Origin: Campylobacterales bacterium
Lineage (GTDB): Bacteria > Campylobacterota > Campylobacteria > Campylobacterales > Hydrogenimonadaceae
Assembly: GCA_027081015.1 (NCBI GenBank)
Contig: JALWMA010000067.1
Location: forward strand, 1-47,722
DNA: 47,722 nt
Reading direction: 5' to 3'
Both the position numbers and the translations under genes were made by a program. The notes below the pieces were generated by a model, which worked only from the letters and a program-made list of their open reading frames with translations, was not told where the DNA came from and made no database searches. Shown piece after piece: positions 1 through 8,105 of this stretch; positions within the stretch are counted from its first letter, which is position 1, and every line of letters starts with the position of its first letter.

Positions 1-143
1 ACCAGCTGCTTGTTCAGTGGGTCAAAGATGCCGTAAAGGAGATTCCCGGCGTCAACGAAGTGGATGTCGAGATCGTTTGGGAGCCGGAGTGGAACATCTC
101 TATGGCCGAAGAGCATGTAAAAAAAGCGCTCCAGGGCGGCTGA
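1..143 (+). CDS. DUF59/MIP18-type protein, C-terminal fragment
   Basis: Only the last 46 codons are present; the reading frame enters at base 3 and stops with TGA at 141-143. The peptide (KEIPGVNEVDVEIVWEPEW, then a short helical tail) matches the end of the DUF59/MIP18 (SufT/PaaD-like) fold, in which an IPGV..V.V..VWEP.W strand-turn is characteristic. Family members assist Fe-S cluster assembly or delivery in the cytoplasm. The next gene starts 2 bp downstream, so the three first genes of the window probably share a transcript. The assignment is by family resemblance and the missing N-terminus cannot be judged. Confidence 0.75.
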   Translation, partial: QLLVQWVKDAVKEIPGVNEVDVEIVWEPEWNISMAEEHVKKALQGG

Positions 144-145
144 GG

Positions 146-439
146 GTGAGCGCCAAAGAGGAGTGGCTGCGCGAGCTCCGGCATCTCTACGGCGCCGGAA
201 TTCTGTTTTTCTATTATGCCAAATGGCCCATACTTATCGGACTTCCGATATTATACTACGGGCTGGACTATCCCCGTAACCTTGCACTGGATATCCTTTG
301 GATCTGGTCGCTGGCGCTTGTATTCAAAGATCTTTATGTATGGCTGGTTCTTCAAAAGAGCTACTGCGGCTCAAAATCGTGCAGAAGCGAAAAGGAGAAA
401 AAGGATGGCGGAGATAACCCCGAAAACGAAAGTCGATGA
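146..439 (+). CDS. small membrane protein of unknown function (97 aa)
   Basis: GTG start at 146, two bases after the DUF59 stop; an earlier in-frame ATG at 17 would overlap the DUF59 gene almost completely and was rejected. The protein has two hydrophobic segments, about residues 13-40 (GILFFYYAKWPILIGLPILY) and 45-68 (LDILWIWSLALVFKDLYVWL), then a hydrophilic Lys/Glu-rich tail with two cysteines (YCGSKSC). It overlaps the next gene by 35 bp. I do not recognise the family. Its position suggests co-expression with the DUF59 and DUF1858 proteins; nothing in the sequence reveals a reaction. Confidence 0.6.
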   Translation: MSAKEEWLRELRHLYGAGILFFYYAKWPILIGLPILYYGLDYPRNLALDILWIWSLALVFKDLYVWLVLQKSYCGSKSCRSEKEKKDGGDNPENESR

Positions 440-917
440 TCTGCTCAAGGAGTATCCGCAGCTTGAAGAGTTCCTGATAAATCTGAATCCGAAATACAAA
501 AAGCTCAAAAATCCGATTCTGCGACGTACCGTAGCTAAAATCGCCACACTGACGCAGGTAGCCAAAATAGGAGGCTACGATCTCTTCCATCTGGTCAACC
601 TGCTTAGAGAAGAGGTGGGCCTGCCGCCTCTTGAAAATGCTCCTGCCGAAACGGAAGAGGAGCCCGAAGAGGCCCCTGCATGGATCGGGCAGACCCCGAA
701 AGAGACTATAGACGCCAACAGGCTTCTCGACGAAGATAGAAACCCTCTTGCGGAGATCGGCAAGGCGTTAAAAAAGATAGGGAGCGGAGAGGTGGTGGTG
801 ATAGAGAGCGACTTCCTGCCCTCCCCGCTGATCGATATGTTCAAAGAGAAGGGGTACGAAGTGTATGCCGCCGAAAGTGAAGATGGGATATACCTGACCT
901 ATATCAGAAAACCTTGA
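405..917 (+). CDS. DUF1858 domain protein with C-terminal DUF2249-like domain
   Basis: ATG at 405 is preceded by AAAGGAG at 391-397, which sets the start (170 aa). Residues about 1-80 form a DUF1858-type helical domain with the signature LNPKYKKLKNPILRRTVAKI followed by ATLTQVAKIGG. A Glu/Pro-rich linker (about 82-110) leads to a small alpha/beta domain (GSGEVVVIESDFLPSPLIDM ... GIYLTYI) that resembles DUF2249/TusA-like folds. Such domains occur with hemerythrins and other NO- or metal-related proteins, and this window has a DUF2249 and a hemerythrin at 9354-10057. Function is unknown; a role in metal-cluster or NO chemistry is inference. The 227 bp to the next gene contain an AT-rich stretch near 1104-1120 that could be a promoter. 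Confidence 0.7.
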   Translation: MAEITPKTKVDDLLKEYPQLEEFLINLNPKYKKLKNPILRRTVAKIATLTQVAKIGGYDLFHLVNLLREEVGLPPLENAPAETEEEPEEAPAWIGQTPKETIDANRLLDEDRNPLAEIGKALKKIGSGEVVVIESDFLPSPLIDMFKEKGYEVYAAESEDGIYLTYIRKP

Positions 918-1144
918 TCCCTTAATATTTGGTAAAAGTACAATGGAAGCTTAAACAACATGCTCATAAAACAATCTGACACTACCCGTAACGGTTTTAT
1001 AAGAACCTTCTCCATAGATAGTTGTTAACATCTATTAAAAACTTTTCACCGATACTTTTACACCTATGACTCGAAAATTCATCAATTTTTCATCTTTCGA
1101 TATAAGAATATAGATGTAGAAAAATATCTTGCAAAGGAGACATC

Positions 1145-3379
1145 ATGAGGTGGGTATATCCTGCAGGTCTTTCGGCGCTCCTCCTATTGAGCGGTTGCGG
1201 AAGCGGAAGTATAAGTACTGAAGAGAGTACGACAAGAAGCTACACGGGAATCTTTGTAGACAGCCCTGTAGACGGACTAAGTTTCGAAGGTAACCTTGGA
1301 AGCAGCGGAGTTACAAAAGATGGCGGACTTTTCAAGTTCCAGGATGGTGAAGTCATTACATTCAAGGCCGGAAATGTAATACTCGGAGATTTTCCTCTGA
1401 CTTCACAAGATAGAATAGTTACCCCGGCAAAGATAGTATCTTACGAGATAAACGCTACGGCAGAGTTGAACAACCCGAAAGTCCTCTCCATAGCCCAGTT
1501 TCTAATAGCGGCCGACTCGGATGGAGACCCTACAAACGGTATCACTCTTGATAGTACTCTTTTATCACAGCTTGCAAACAAAACCCCTATCAGGCTTGAC
1601 GAAGATGACATAAACAGCACCATTATCGCAAACTATCTGGAAAAAGATGAAAACCTTCTTCCTGACATATCAGTCGTAATCTCCCATCTCGAAGAGAGTG
1701 AATACGAAATTGAGAACGATGAATACGATGACGATCTGGAAAAGGAGTATAGAGACGATGATGACGACGATGATGACTACTACTATAACGACGGTAATAC
1801 AACCGTTTCATACCGCCTTCTCGCATGGAACGACCTGGGAATGCACTGTATGGACGGCAAAGACTACTCCGTATTCTCGATTCTGCCACCCTACAACAGC
1901 CTTGTGGCTCAACTGGTAAAGAGAGGCTCTGAACCGGAGCATATCAAGAGTGGAGTAACCATAACGTATGAAGCCCTCCCCTCACTTGATGGGAAAACCA
2001 ATACGGAGAGTGCTTCGAAAACCAACTTCTGGGACTATGTCAAACAGCTCTTCGGTGTAGATCTTCAGCCTAACGAAGGTTTGGCAGGGAAATACTGGGA
2101 TCAGAACCTATCGAAACAGACACTCGCTTACGATGCCGAAAACAACTGGTGGATCGCCGAAGGAATTCCTGTTACCCCGGTAAATGACGATGGCAGCTAC
2201 AACAGGTATCCGCTTGTTCGGGTGACTGCAAAAGACAGCTCCGGCAACATCATAGCGCAGACTACAACGGTTCTGCCTGTCAGCGACGAGATGGATTGTA
2301 AAAAGTGCCACTCTTCGACTTCAGGAAACGACAAAACCATGCCGAGTGCCGGATGGGCCAATCTGGAAGATCCGGAAAAAGACTACAAAACAAATATTCT
2401 AAGGCTTCACGATGAGAATCATCCGACTGCGGTAGCAGACCACATAGACTCCCTAAGAGCCAAGGGGTGGGATTACAACACCACCGGTCTCGAGGCGACG
2501 GCGGCATCCGGTACACCTGTGCTTTGTGCATCGTGCCACAGCAGCAACGCACTTCCCGGTACGGGCGTGGATAACATAAAACCTTTGACACAGGCTCTGC
2601 ACGGCAAACATGCAAATGTCATAGACCCCGATACGTCAGCTACCTTGAATGACGCGACAAACAGAAACGCATGCTACACTTGCCACCCCGGAGCAACGAC
2701 ACAGTGTCTGCGCGGAGCCATGGGTAAAGCCAAAAACCCCGACGGTACAGACAAAATGCAGTGCCAGAGCTGCCATGGAACCATGAGTGCCGTCGCAAGC
2801 AGCAACAGAAAAGGGTGGCTGGATATGCCAAACTGCCAAAACTGCCACCAAAACGGAGAGAGGTATACGGAAGCGGTAACCGATATGCAGACCGGAACGC
2901 TTAGAGCCGCAGTCGACAGAAGGTTCGCAACCAACCCGGATACGCCTATGAACGGGGTCAGCCTCTACAGATTCAGCAGCGGCCACGGCGATATACAGTG
3001 TTCGGCCTGTCACGGCTCTACACACGCGATCTATCCCAGCAGCCGTCCCGAAGACAATATACAGAGCATCGACGCACAGGGGTATGCCGGTACCATCGGA
3101 GAGTGTACGGTCTGCCATACGACGGCACCTCTGACTGCAGACAAAGGACCTCACGGACTACATACGATCGGCCAAAAATGGGTTGACGAGCATGGGGACT
3201 ATGCCGAAGACGGAAGATATACGAGCTGTTCCACATGCCATGGAACCGACTACAGAGGCTCGGTGCTCTCGAAAACCATGACATCGAGAACTTTCAATAC
3301 CGAATACGGCACAAAGAGTTTCCCGAAAGGACATATGATAAGCTGCTACGACTGCCATGACGGCCCTGACGGAGACTGA
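1145..3379 (+). CDS. nine-haem c-type cytochrome lipoprotein
   Basis: ATG follows AAAGGAGA. The N-terminus has a lipoprotein signal ending LLLLSGC (acylated Cys about residue 18). There are nine CxxCH motifs, all in the C-terminal half (first Cys at residue 385; the last, CYDCH, about residue 733): CKKCH, CASCH, CYTCH, CQSCH, CQNCH, CSACH, CTVCH, CSTCH, CYDCH. The haem-free N-terminal half ends in an acidic tract (about residues 208-216, all Asp) followed by YYYN, then a conserved-looking block AWNDLGMHCMDGKDYSVFSI that I recall from large multihaem cytochromes of anaerobes. It is probably anchored in a membrane facing the periplasm or outside and moves electrons. It is a single gene closed by a terminator; donor and acceptor are not evident. 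Confidence 0.85.
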   Translation: MRWVYPAGLSALLLLSGCGSGSISTEESTTRSYTGIFVDSPVDGLSFEGNLGSSGVTKDGGLFKFQDGEVITFKAGNVILGDFPLTSQDRIVTPAKIVSYEINATAELNNPKVLSIAQFLIAADSDGDPTNGITLDSTLLSQLANKTPIRLDEDDINSTIIANYLEKDENLLPDISVVISHLEESEYEIENDEYDDDLEKEYRDDDDDDDDYYYNDGNTTVSYRLLAWNDLGMHCMDGKDYSVFSILPPYNSLVAQLVKRGSEPEHIKSGVTITYEALPSLDGKTNTESASKTNFWDYVKQLFGVDLQPNEGLAGKYWDQNLSKQTLAYDAENNWWIAEGIPVTPVNDDGSYNRYPLVRVTAKDSSGNIIAQTTTVLPVSDEMDCKKCHSSTSGNDKTMPSAGWANLEDPEKDYKTNILRLHDENHPTAVADHIDSLRAKGWDYNTTGLEATAASGTPVLCASCHSSNALPGTGVDNIKPLTQALHGKHANVIDPDTSATLNDATNRNACYTCHPGATTQCLRGAMGKAKNPDGTDKMQCQSCHGTMSAVASSNRKGWLDMPNCQNCHQNGERYTEAVTDMQTGTLRAAVDRRFATNPDTPMNGVSLYRFSSGHGDIQCSACHGSTHAIYPSSRPEDNIQSIDAQGYAGTIGECTVCHTTAPLTADKGPHGLHTIGQKWVDEHGDYAEDGRYTSCSTCHGTDYRGSVLSKTMTSRTFNTEYGTKSFPKGHMISCYDCHDGPDGD

Positions 3380-3392
3380 AAAGCCAAGATAC

Positions 3393-3412
3393 AGGCCCCT
3401 CCTCCGGGGCCT
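3393..3412 (+). terminator. GC-rich hairpin after the multihaem cytochrome
   Basis: Arms AGGCCCC (3393-3399) and GGGGCCT (3406-3412) with a 6-nt loop, followed by CTTTC. It begins 13 bp after the stop codon. The stem is strong and the T-run short, so termination is likely but perhaps not complete. Confidence 0.65.
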
Positions 3413-3442
3413 CTTTCAGCATACAACATACTGAAATTGGGA

Positions 3443-3448
3443 TATAAT
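3443..3448 (+). promoter_or_regulatory. -10 box (TATAAT) just before the outer-membrane protein gene
   Basis: A perfect TATAAT lies only 10 bp before the ATG at 3459, predicting a start site about 3455 and almost no leader. No Shine-Dalgarno sequence is visible before that ATG, consistent with a leaderless or nearly leaderless mRNA. No clear -35 box is seen. Confidence 0.4.
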
Positions 3449-3458
3449 CTCTTTTGAA

Positions 3459-4448
3459 ATGAAAAGAATCGTTTGCACTATCTCCATTTTACTACTGCTT
3501 ACATCCTGCCTGTTTTCCGCAGAAACCGACTATGACGAGCCGGTTGAAGGGTGGTATCCCGCCGAAAAGACTCCGGTATATACAGGCGGATACCTCTCCC
3601 TGCATGAAGAGATAACAGAAAGAGCGAGCCGTTTTTCCATATATGAAGCCGCACTCATGCTATATGGTGAGTTCGACCGCAGCGGTTTTATGAGTGAATT
3701 CGAACTCTATAACTTCTACGTCAAAGACTCCGGAAACAGCAGTAATGAGGAGTTTAACAAAAGGGTATATATCGAGCGTCTCTATTTCTACCTCTATCCC
3801 GATGAAGGATCCAAAATAACAGTCGGTAAATTCTACTCACACATCGGCTTCTGGAATAGAATGTCTATAGATGTCCTCAGAGATACCACTTCCGATCCCT
3901 TTTTCATCTACACAATATTTCCGATCTCTACCACCGGTATTCTTTACGAAAGAGAGTTAAACGAAAAGATTAGCGCCTCCGTATCGATACAACAAAACAG
4001 TGGAATACACTCGGATATAAACAGTTTTAATACCGACAGGCACTACTCAGTCTCTCTAAACATAGAACAGGATACGATAGAGTGGCGCACCTCGGCGGGA
4101 TGGTACAGGATAGAAACAGAAAACGGCCGCTGGTACGCGTCTCTATCTTTTCAAAAAATCTTTGAAAGTATGACGATTCTGGGTGAATCTGCCGTCGCGA
4201 TAGACTCATCTTTTTCGAAAGGTTTCTCTTACGACATCTATATTCAGGATACCTGGCATATTAGAGAGAGACACGATATTATATTCAGGATAGAGAAGTA
4301 TAGGGAGGGCACATCCCAAACGAGGGATCTTGCCGCCTTGGCAGGCTACACCTACCGGCCGAAACCGAATATCGCTTTGAAAGCGGAATACAACATGTAT
4401 GAGAGAAAAAGCGGGAAAGCACTCTTCTCTTTCTCGCTTATGTTTTAG
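3459..4448 (+). CDS. predicted outer-membrane beta-barrel protein
   Basis: 329 aa with a Sec signal peptide (hydrophobic core ISILLLLTSCLFS, cleavage near residue 21). The remainder alternates polar and aromatic/hydrophobic residues as in antiparallel beta strands, with many Tyr/Phe girdle residues, and the chain ends FSFSLMF, the C-terminal Phe signature of barrels inserted by BamA. There is no N-terminal S-layer-like or TonB box motif. It starts a three-gene unit with a PBP-like protein (3 bp downstream) and a sensor kinase. The set resembles porin plus periplasmic ligand-binding plus kinase arrangements; the ligand is unknown. Confidence 0.7.
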   Translation: MKRIVCTISILLLLTSCLFSAETDYDEPVEGWYPAEKTPVYTGGYLSLHEEITERASRFSIYEAALMLYGEFDRSGFMSEFELYNFYVKDSGNSSNEEFNKRVYIERLYFYLYPDEGSKITVGKFYSHIGFWNRMSIDVLRDTTSDPFFIYTIFPISTTGILYERELNEKISASVSIQQNSGIHSDINSFNTDRHYSVSLNIEQDTIEWRTSAGWYRIETENGRWYASLSFQKIFESMTILGESAVAIDSSFSKGFSYDIYIQDTWHIRERHDIIFRIEKYREGTSQTRDLAALAGYTYRPKPNIALKAEYNMYERKSGKALFSFSLMF

Positions 4449-4451
4449 CAT

Positions 4452-4865
4452 ATGAAAGCCATTTTTCTGCTAATTCTCTCAATATCTTTATTGACAGCGG
4501 AAACAAGTCTGGCTATTGTCACAAATCCATACAACTCCATAGATCGTATCGATAGAACAACTCTGAAAAAGCTATATACCGGGAGACAGTTCCAGTTAAA
4601 AGGACATAAAGTTCTACTGATAAACCTTCCTTATGACAATCCTGTCAGAATCGAGTTTGAGAATGTTTTGGGGATAAACAGAATGTCCCTCAAACGATGC
4701 TGGCTTATCGCACACTATAAAGGACACCGTTCTCCAAAAGTACTGAAATCGCAGCGTGCTGTCGCCAAGATGATAAAGAGTATTCCATACGCCATAGGAT
4801 ACATGGAGCCCTCTTTGGCAGAGAGAGAGGGGCTAAAAATCATTTTAAGGCTGGATAGACAGTGA
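4452..4865 (+). CDS. small periplasmic PBP-like (PstS-related) protein
   Basis: 137 aa, signal peptide in the first 17 residues (IFLLILSISLLTA), then one lobe of a phosphate-binding-protein-like fold: AIVTNPYNSIDRIDRTTLKK followed by LYTGRQFQLKGHKVLLINL, the usual opening of these proteins in which IFLGK or LYTGR follows the first helix. It is about half the length of true PstS, so it is unlikely to be a complete transporter component. The next gene, a membrane kinase with a periplasmic domain, overlaps it by 4 bp (GTGA), so this protein may present a ligand to that kinase. That role is inference from context. Confidence 0.7.
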   Translation: MKAIFLLILSISLLTAETSLAIVTNPYNSIDRIDRTTLKKLYTGRQFQLKGHKVLLINLPYDNPVRIEFENVLGINRMSLKRCWLIAHYKGHRSPKVLKSQRAVAKMIKSIPYAIGYMEPSLAEREGLKIILRLDRQ

Positions 4866-6823
4866 GCTCTATGCGTGTCAAACTTCTTTTCGCATTCTCG
4901 ATAATTCTGACTGCAGGCTTCATTGCAACATGGCTTATCCTCTCCAGATACGAAACCGACAAACTTACCGAAGAGATTGTAAACAGACTTCACATAGAGG
5001 CGATAGAGTCGGCAGACGAAATAGTCCAAAACCTGGAAGAGCTGAAAAAAGAGCTGGTTTTTCTATCTGCACTGGATGTAATGGATGACATCATCGCACA
5101 CGATGTCGATATTCGAATCGAGTCGTATCTAAAAAAGAGAGCGGCCGACCTCGGCAACGGGATAGAGTTCGTACTCTTCGATACTGCCGGAAACGAGATT
5201 CTTGCGACACTGAGGCAGAACACCGACATAGATCCAAAAGCTCTTTTCGACACGGCAAGCGGAGGCAAAAGTTTTTTTAACAGGTTTTACATCATCTCGG
5301 CCCAAGTTCACGCCTCGTTTGATAAAAATCTGAATATTGGAAGGCTGGTCATGCTGGTACCTCTACAATATTTTAAAAAAGGTCTGCATGAGACAGGAGA
5401 TAAATTTGCATGGCTCCTGCCTCCCGAAAGTTCGGACAACACCGTAAAAGAGATTTTTTCCGCTCCGAATGAGAAGCTGGATGAAATGATCTACGCATCC
5501 ATTCCTTTGGCATCTCCACTTTACGGCTGGAAACTAATATACGCCGTAAAAAAAGAGGATGCGCTGCAAACCGTATATTTTGCAAAGAATATCATCTTCG
5601 CCACTTTCATCATTATGGCCCTGCTTATGGGACTCCTCACACTGATGGTTGAGAAACAGCTTCTCACCCCTGTAAGAGAACTCTCCAGATTTGTAAAAAA
5701 GATTATTGAGACAAACAACTACAGACTCAAACCGCCGATACCATCGAACGACGAGATAGGAGATCTGGCCGAAAGCTTTGCGGTTCTTATGGAGAGAACG
5801 GACAATGCACTAACAGAGATTGAAGAGCAGAATCTACGGCACATGAGAACTCTCGAAGCGCTCATGACCTTTCTGGAAGAGATGGCCGCTGCCAAAAGTG
5901 TGGATGAAGCGATAGAGACGGCAACGAACAGGATCAGGTTGATGACGGGTTCGAAAGCGGTTGACATCTCCGAGAGTGCGGATCAGGAGAAGTGGAGTCT
6001 CTCTATACCTATTCTTTACGAAAAAAGAGAAAAGCCGGTATACCGATACATCAATGTCAAAGAGGTCGACAACACTCTCGCTATGACCGACAGAGTATAT
6101 GCATCGATCGGCCGTATCGTCTCTGCACAGATAGAGAGGCTCCACCTTCTAAAGAGCAAAACATCTTTCTTTTCAGGACTCTCACACGAGCTGAAAACGC
6201 CGCTTGGTTCCATTCTTACACTCGCACAGCTTCTTATCGGATCGGGTAAATGCGGTGAGAAAGAGATGGAGTCTCTTGCCAGAATAGAACGATCGGCAGA
6301 GTACCTTCTACATATAATAAACGATATTCTCATGCTGGCGAAAGCCGATGCGGGAGAGATCAAACCGCATATACAAAAGTGCGACTTCAGAAGCCTGATC
6401 GGCGAGTGCATAGAGATAATAGAGCCGTTGGCAGAGGCAAAAAACCTTACCCTTGAAGCACTGTTTTTGGATCATTGCAAAAATATTCCGACAGATCCGA
6501 AACTTCTGCGTATGGTTATAATAAACATTCTGGCAAACTCCGTAAAGTTCACCCAAAAAGGGTTTATCAAACTATATATCTCTACGTATGACGGAGACCT
6601 TCGGATAAAGATAATAGACAGTGGAATAGGAATTTCAAAAGAGAATCTCGACAAGATTTTTGACGAATTTTTCAGGGAGTACAGAGAGGATTCAAGTGAA
6701 CACGGTACAGGGATAGGGCTTGCACTAAGCAAAAAAATAGTAGAGATCCTTGGCGGCCGGCTGAAGATTTCCAGCGAAGGAGAGGGCAAAGGAGCGTGTG
6801 CCACCATCACTCTCCCTCTATAG
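4862..6823 (+). CDS. membrane sensor histidine kinase (HAMP-HisKA-HATPase)
   Basis: 653 aa from GTG at 4862 (4 bp overlap upstream); an ATG at 4871 is an alternative start. TM1 is about residues 5-24; a periplasmic sensor domain of about 210 residues follows; TM2 is about 238-262 (IIFATFIIMALLMGLLTLMV); then HAMP (about 265-320), a coiled-coil/linker domain, and HisKA with H442 in FFSGLSHELKTPLGS. ATP-binding boxes are NILANSVKFT, DSGIGIS and GTGIGLALSKKI. The kinase is complete. Its 3' end overlaps that of the convergent regulator gene (6807-7475) by 17 bp, so the likely partner is on the other strand and separately transcribed. Confidence 0.9.
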   Translation: MSSMRVKLLFAFSIILTAGFIATWLILSRYETDKLTEEIVNRLHIEAIESADEIVQNLEELKKELVFLSALDVMDDIIAHDVDIRIESYLKKRAADLGNGIEFVLFDTAGNEILATLRQNTDIDPKALFDTASGGKSFFNRFYIISAQVHASFDKNLNIGRLVMLVPLQYFKKGLHETGDKFAWLLPPESSDNTVKEIFSAPNEKLDEMIYASIPLASPLYGWKLIYAVKKEDALQTVYFAKNIIFATFIIMALLMGLLTLMVEKQLLTPVRELSRFVKKIIETNNYRLKPPIPSNDEIGDLAESFAVLMERTDNALTEIEEQNLRHMRTLEALMTFLEEMAAAKSVDEAIETATNRIRLMTGSKAVDISESADQEKWSLSIPILYEKREKPVYRYINVKEVDNTLAMTDRVYASIGRIVSAQIERLHLLKSKTSFFSGLSHELKTPLGSILTLAQLLIGSGKCGEKEMESLARIERSAEYLLHIINDILMLAKADAGEIKPHIQKCDFRSLIGECIEIIEPLAEAKNLTLEALFLDHCKNIPTDPKLLRMVIINILANSVKFTQKGFIKLYISTYDGDLRIKIIDSGIGISKENLDKIFDEFFREYREDSSEHGTGIGLALSKKIVEILGGRLKISSEGEGKGACATITLPL

Positions 6824-7475
6824 TGTAACCTACTCCCCTCACCGTTTTTATAAGAGCGCTGTTTCGAATCTTCTTTCTAATATTTTTAATATGTACATCC
6901 ACGACGTTGCTTGACGAGATTTTATCGAAATCTCTGTGAATATGCTCGAAAAGCTGGTATCTGGTCAAAACCACACCCCTGTTCCTTACAAGAAGCTCCA
7001 GCAGTTCGAACTCTTTGGCGGAGAGCTCCACCCTCTCTCCTCCTACCCTTACACTGCGACCTTTCAGGTCTATCTCCATATCGTCGATCTTCACCGCTTC
7101 ATTTTTCAGAGTCGCTCCCCTTCTGATAAGTGCACGGACCCTTGCAAGTAGTTCAATATTCGAAAACGGCTTGGGCAGGTAGTCGTCGGCACCATTGTCG
7201 AGGGCATCCACCTTATCCTCCACCTCACTTCTTGATGAAAAGAGCAGAACCGGTGTTACCACCCCGATCTCTCTTATTCTACTCAGCCACTCTACACCGC
7301 TTCCGTCGGGAAGCATCCAGTCCAGAAGAATCAAATCGTAGTTTCTCTCGTTGAGCAGGTTTGATGCTTCCATGATAGTGGTGGCGGTAAAGATCTTGTA
7401 TCCGCCGGTTTTAAAAACCTCTTTCAATCCAAAAAGGAGGTCTTCGTTATCGTCCACTACCAGCAGATAGCCCAT
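6807..7475 (-). CDS. OmpR/PhoB-type response regulator
   Basis: 222 aa. The start is the ATG at 7475 because GGAAGGGGGG lies 4 bp before it; a TTG five codons upstream would sit on that ribosome site. The receiver domain has acidic DD at 8-9, phospho-acceptor D52 (LILLDWMLPDG), S80 and K102 (PKPFS); a winged-helix DNA-binding domain fills about 125-222 (AKEFELLELLVRNRGVVLTR, ending GVGYTIEGE). Only 27 bp separate it from the upstream FmdE-like gene with no terminator, so it is probably the last gene of the hemerythrin operon driven by the FNR box at 10355, yet it faces the sensor kinase at 4862-6823. Confidence 0.9.
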   Translation of the reverse strand: MGYLLVVDDNEDLLFGLKEVFKTGGYKIFTATTIMEASNLLNERNYDLILLDWMLPDGSGVEWLSRIREIGVVTPVLLFSSRSEVEDKVDALDNGADDYLPKPFSNIELLARVRALIRRGATLKNEAVKIDDMEIDLKGRSVRVGGERVELSAKEFELLELLVRNRGVVLTRYQLFEHIHRDFDKISSSNVVDVHIKNIRKKIRNSALIKTVRGVGYTIEGE

Positions 7476-7502
7476 ATTCCCCCCTTCCAAGGTGAACGAG
7501 TA

Positions 7503-8105
7503 TCAAAACAGAGTAACCATCTCTTTCCAAAGCTCTCTTTGCAATAAGATCCTCTTCACACGCTCCTGCCACAGCCGGGCGAACCGTCTCTTCTCGTCAC
7601 TCTCCGCGACTCCCTGCAGAACCTTCTGCATCAGCGCCTGCTGCTCGGGGGTGCCGGGAACTACGGAAGGGTTGTAGGCAAGCTCCACGCTCACGCCGTT
7701 GTCGAGCCTGCTCAACCTGACCTCTCCCTCCATCTCGACGCCGTATATGAGCCTGTTGTTCCTGGCCATCCTGCCGCCGAGCCCCTTGAAGCCGCCCTCG
7801 TTTGCGGCACCGGTAATGAGGCCTATACAGCTGCCTATGACCCCTACCACACCTTCGTCCAGCGCCCCGCGCATCTCCACTCTTATCTCGCCCCTTACCG
7901 GAAGCTCCTCGCCGTACAGCTTTTTCAGGGCGATCGATGTCATGATCCACGCACCGGCCACTGTCGGACAGGAGTGGCCGGCAAATTTGACCATATCGAG
8001 GTAACTGTATGTGAACCTGCCCTCTTCTGCGGCACCGAGCGTCTCGGCCAGGGGGTCGTACATGTCGATCGGTTCGACTTCGTCGAAAAATTCAGGGTAC
8101 TTCAT
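7503..8105 (-). CDS. FmdE-like domain protein
   Basis: 200 aa, no signal peptide. The motif FAGHSCPTVAGAW (about residues 41-53) corresponds to the GHxCP metal-binding motif that opens the FmdE (molybdenum formylmethanofuran dehydrogenase operon) domain, and the centre is Gly-rich (GVIGSCIGLITGAANEGGF). The C-terminal zinc-finger seen in some FmdE proteins is missing; instead there is a helical tail. ATG overlaps the stop of the upstream membrane-protein gene by 4 bp (ATGA), so the two are translationally coupled. FmdE domains are linked to molybdenum or other cofactor metabolism but have no firmly established reaction; here the neighbours point to NO or haem chemistry. Confidence 0.65.
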   Translation of the reverse strand: MKYPEFFDEVEPIDMYDPLAETLGAAEEGRFTYSYLDMVKFAGHSCPTVAGAWIMTSIALKKLYGEELPVRGEIRVEMRGALDEGVVGVIGSCIGLITGAANEGGFKGLGGRMARNNRLIYGVEMEGEVRLSRLDNGVSVELAYNPSVVPGTPEQQALMQKVLQGVAESDEKRRFARLWQERVKRILLQRELWKEMVTLF

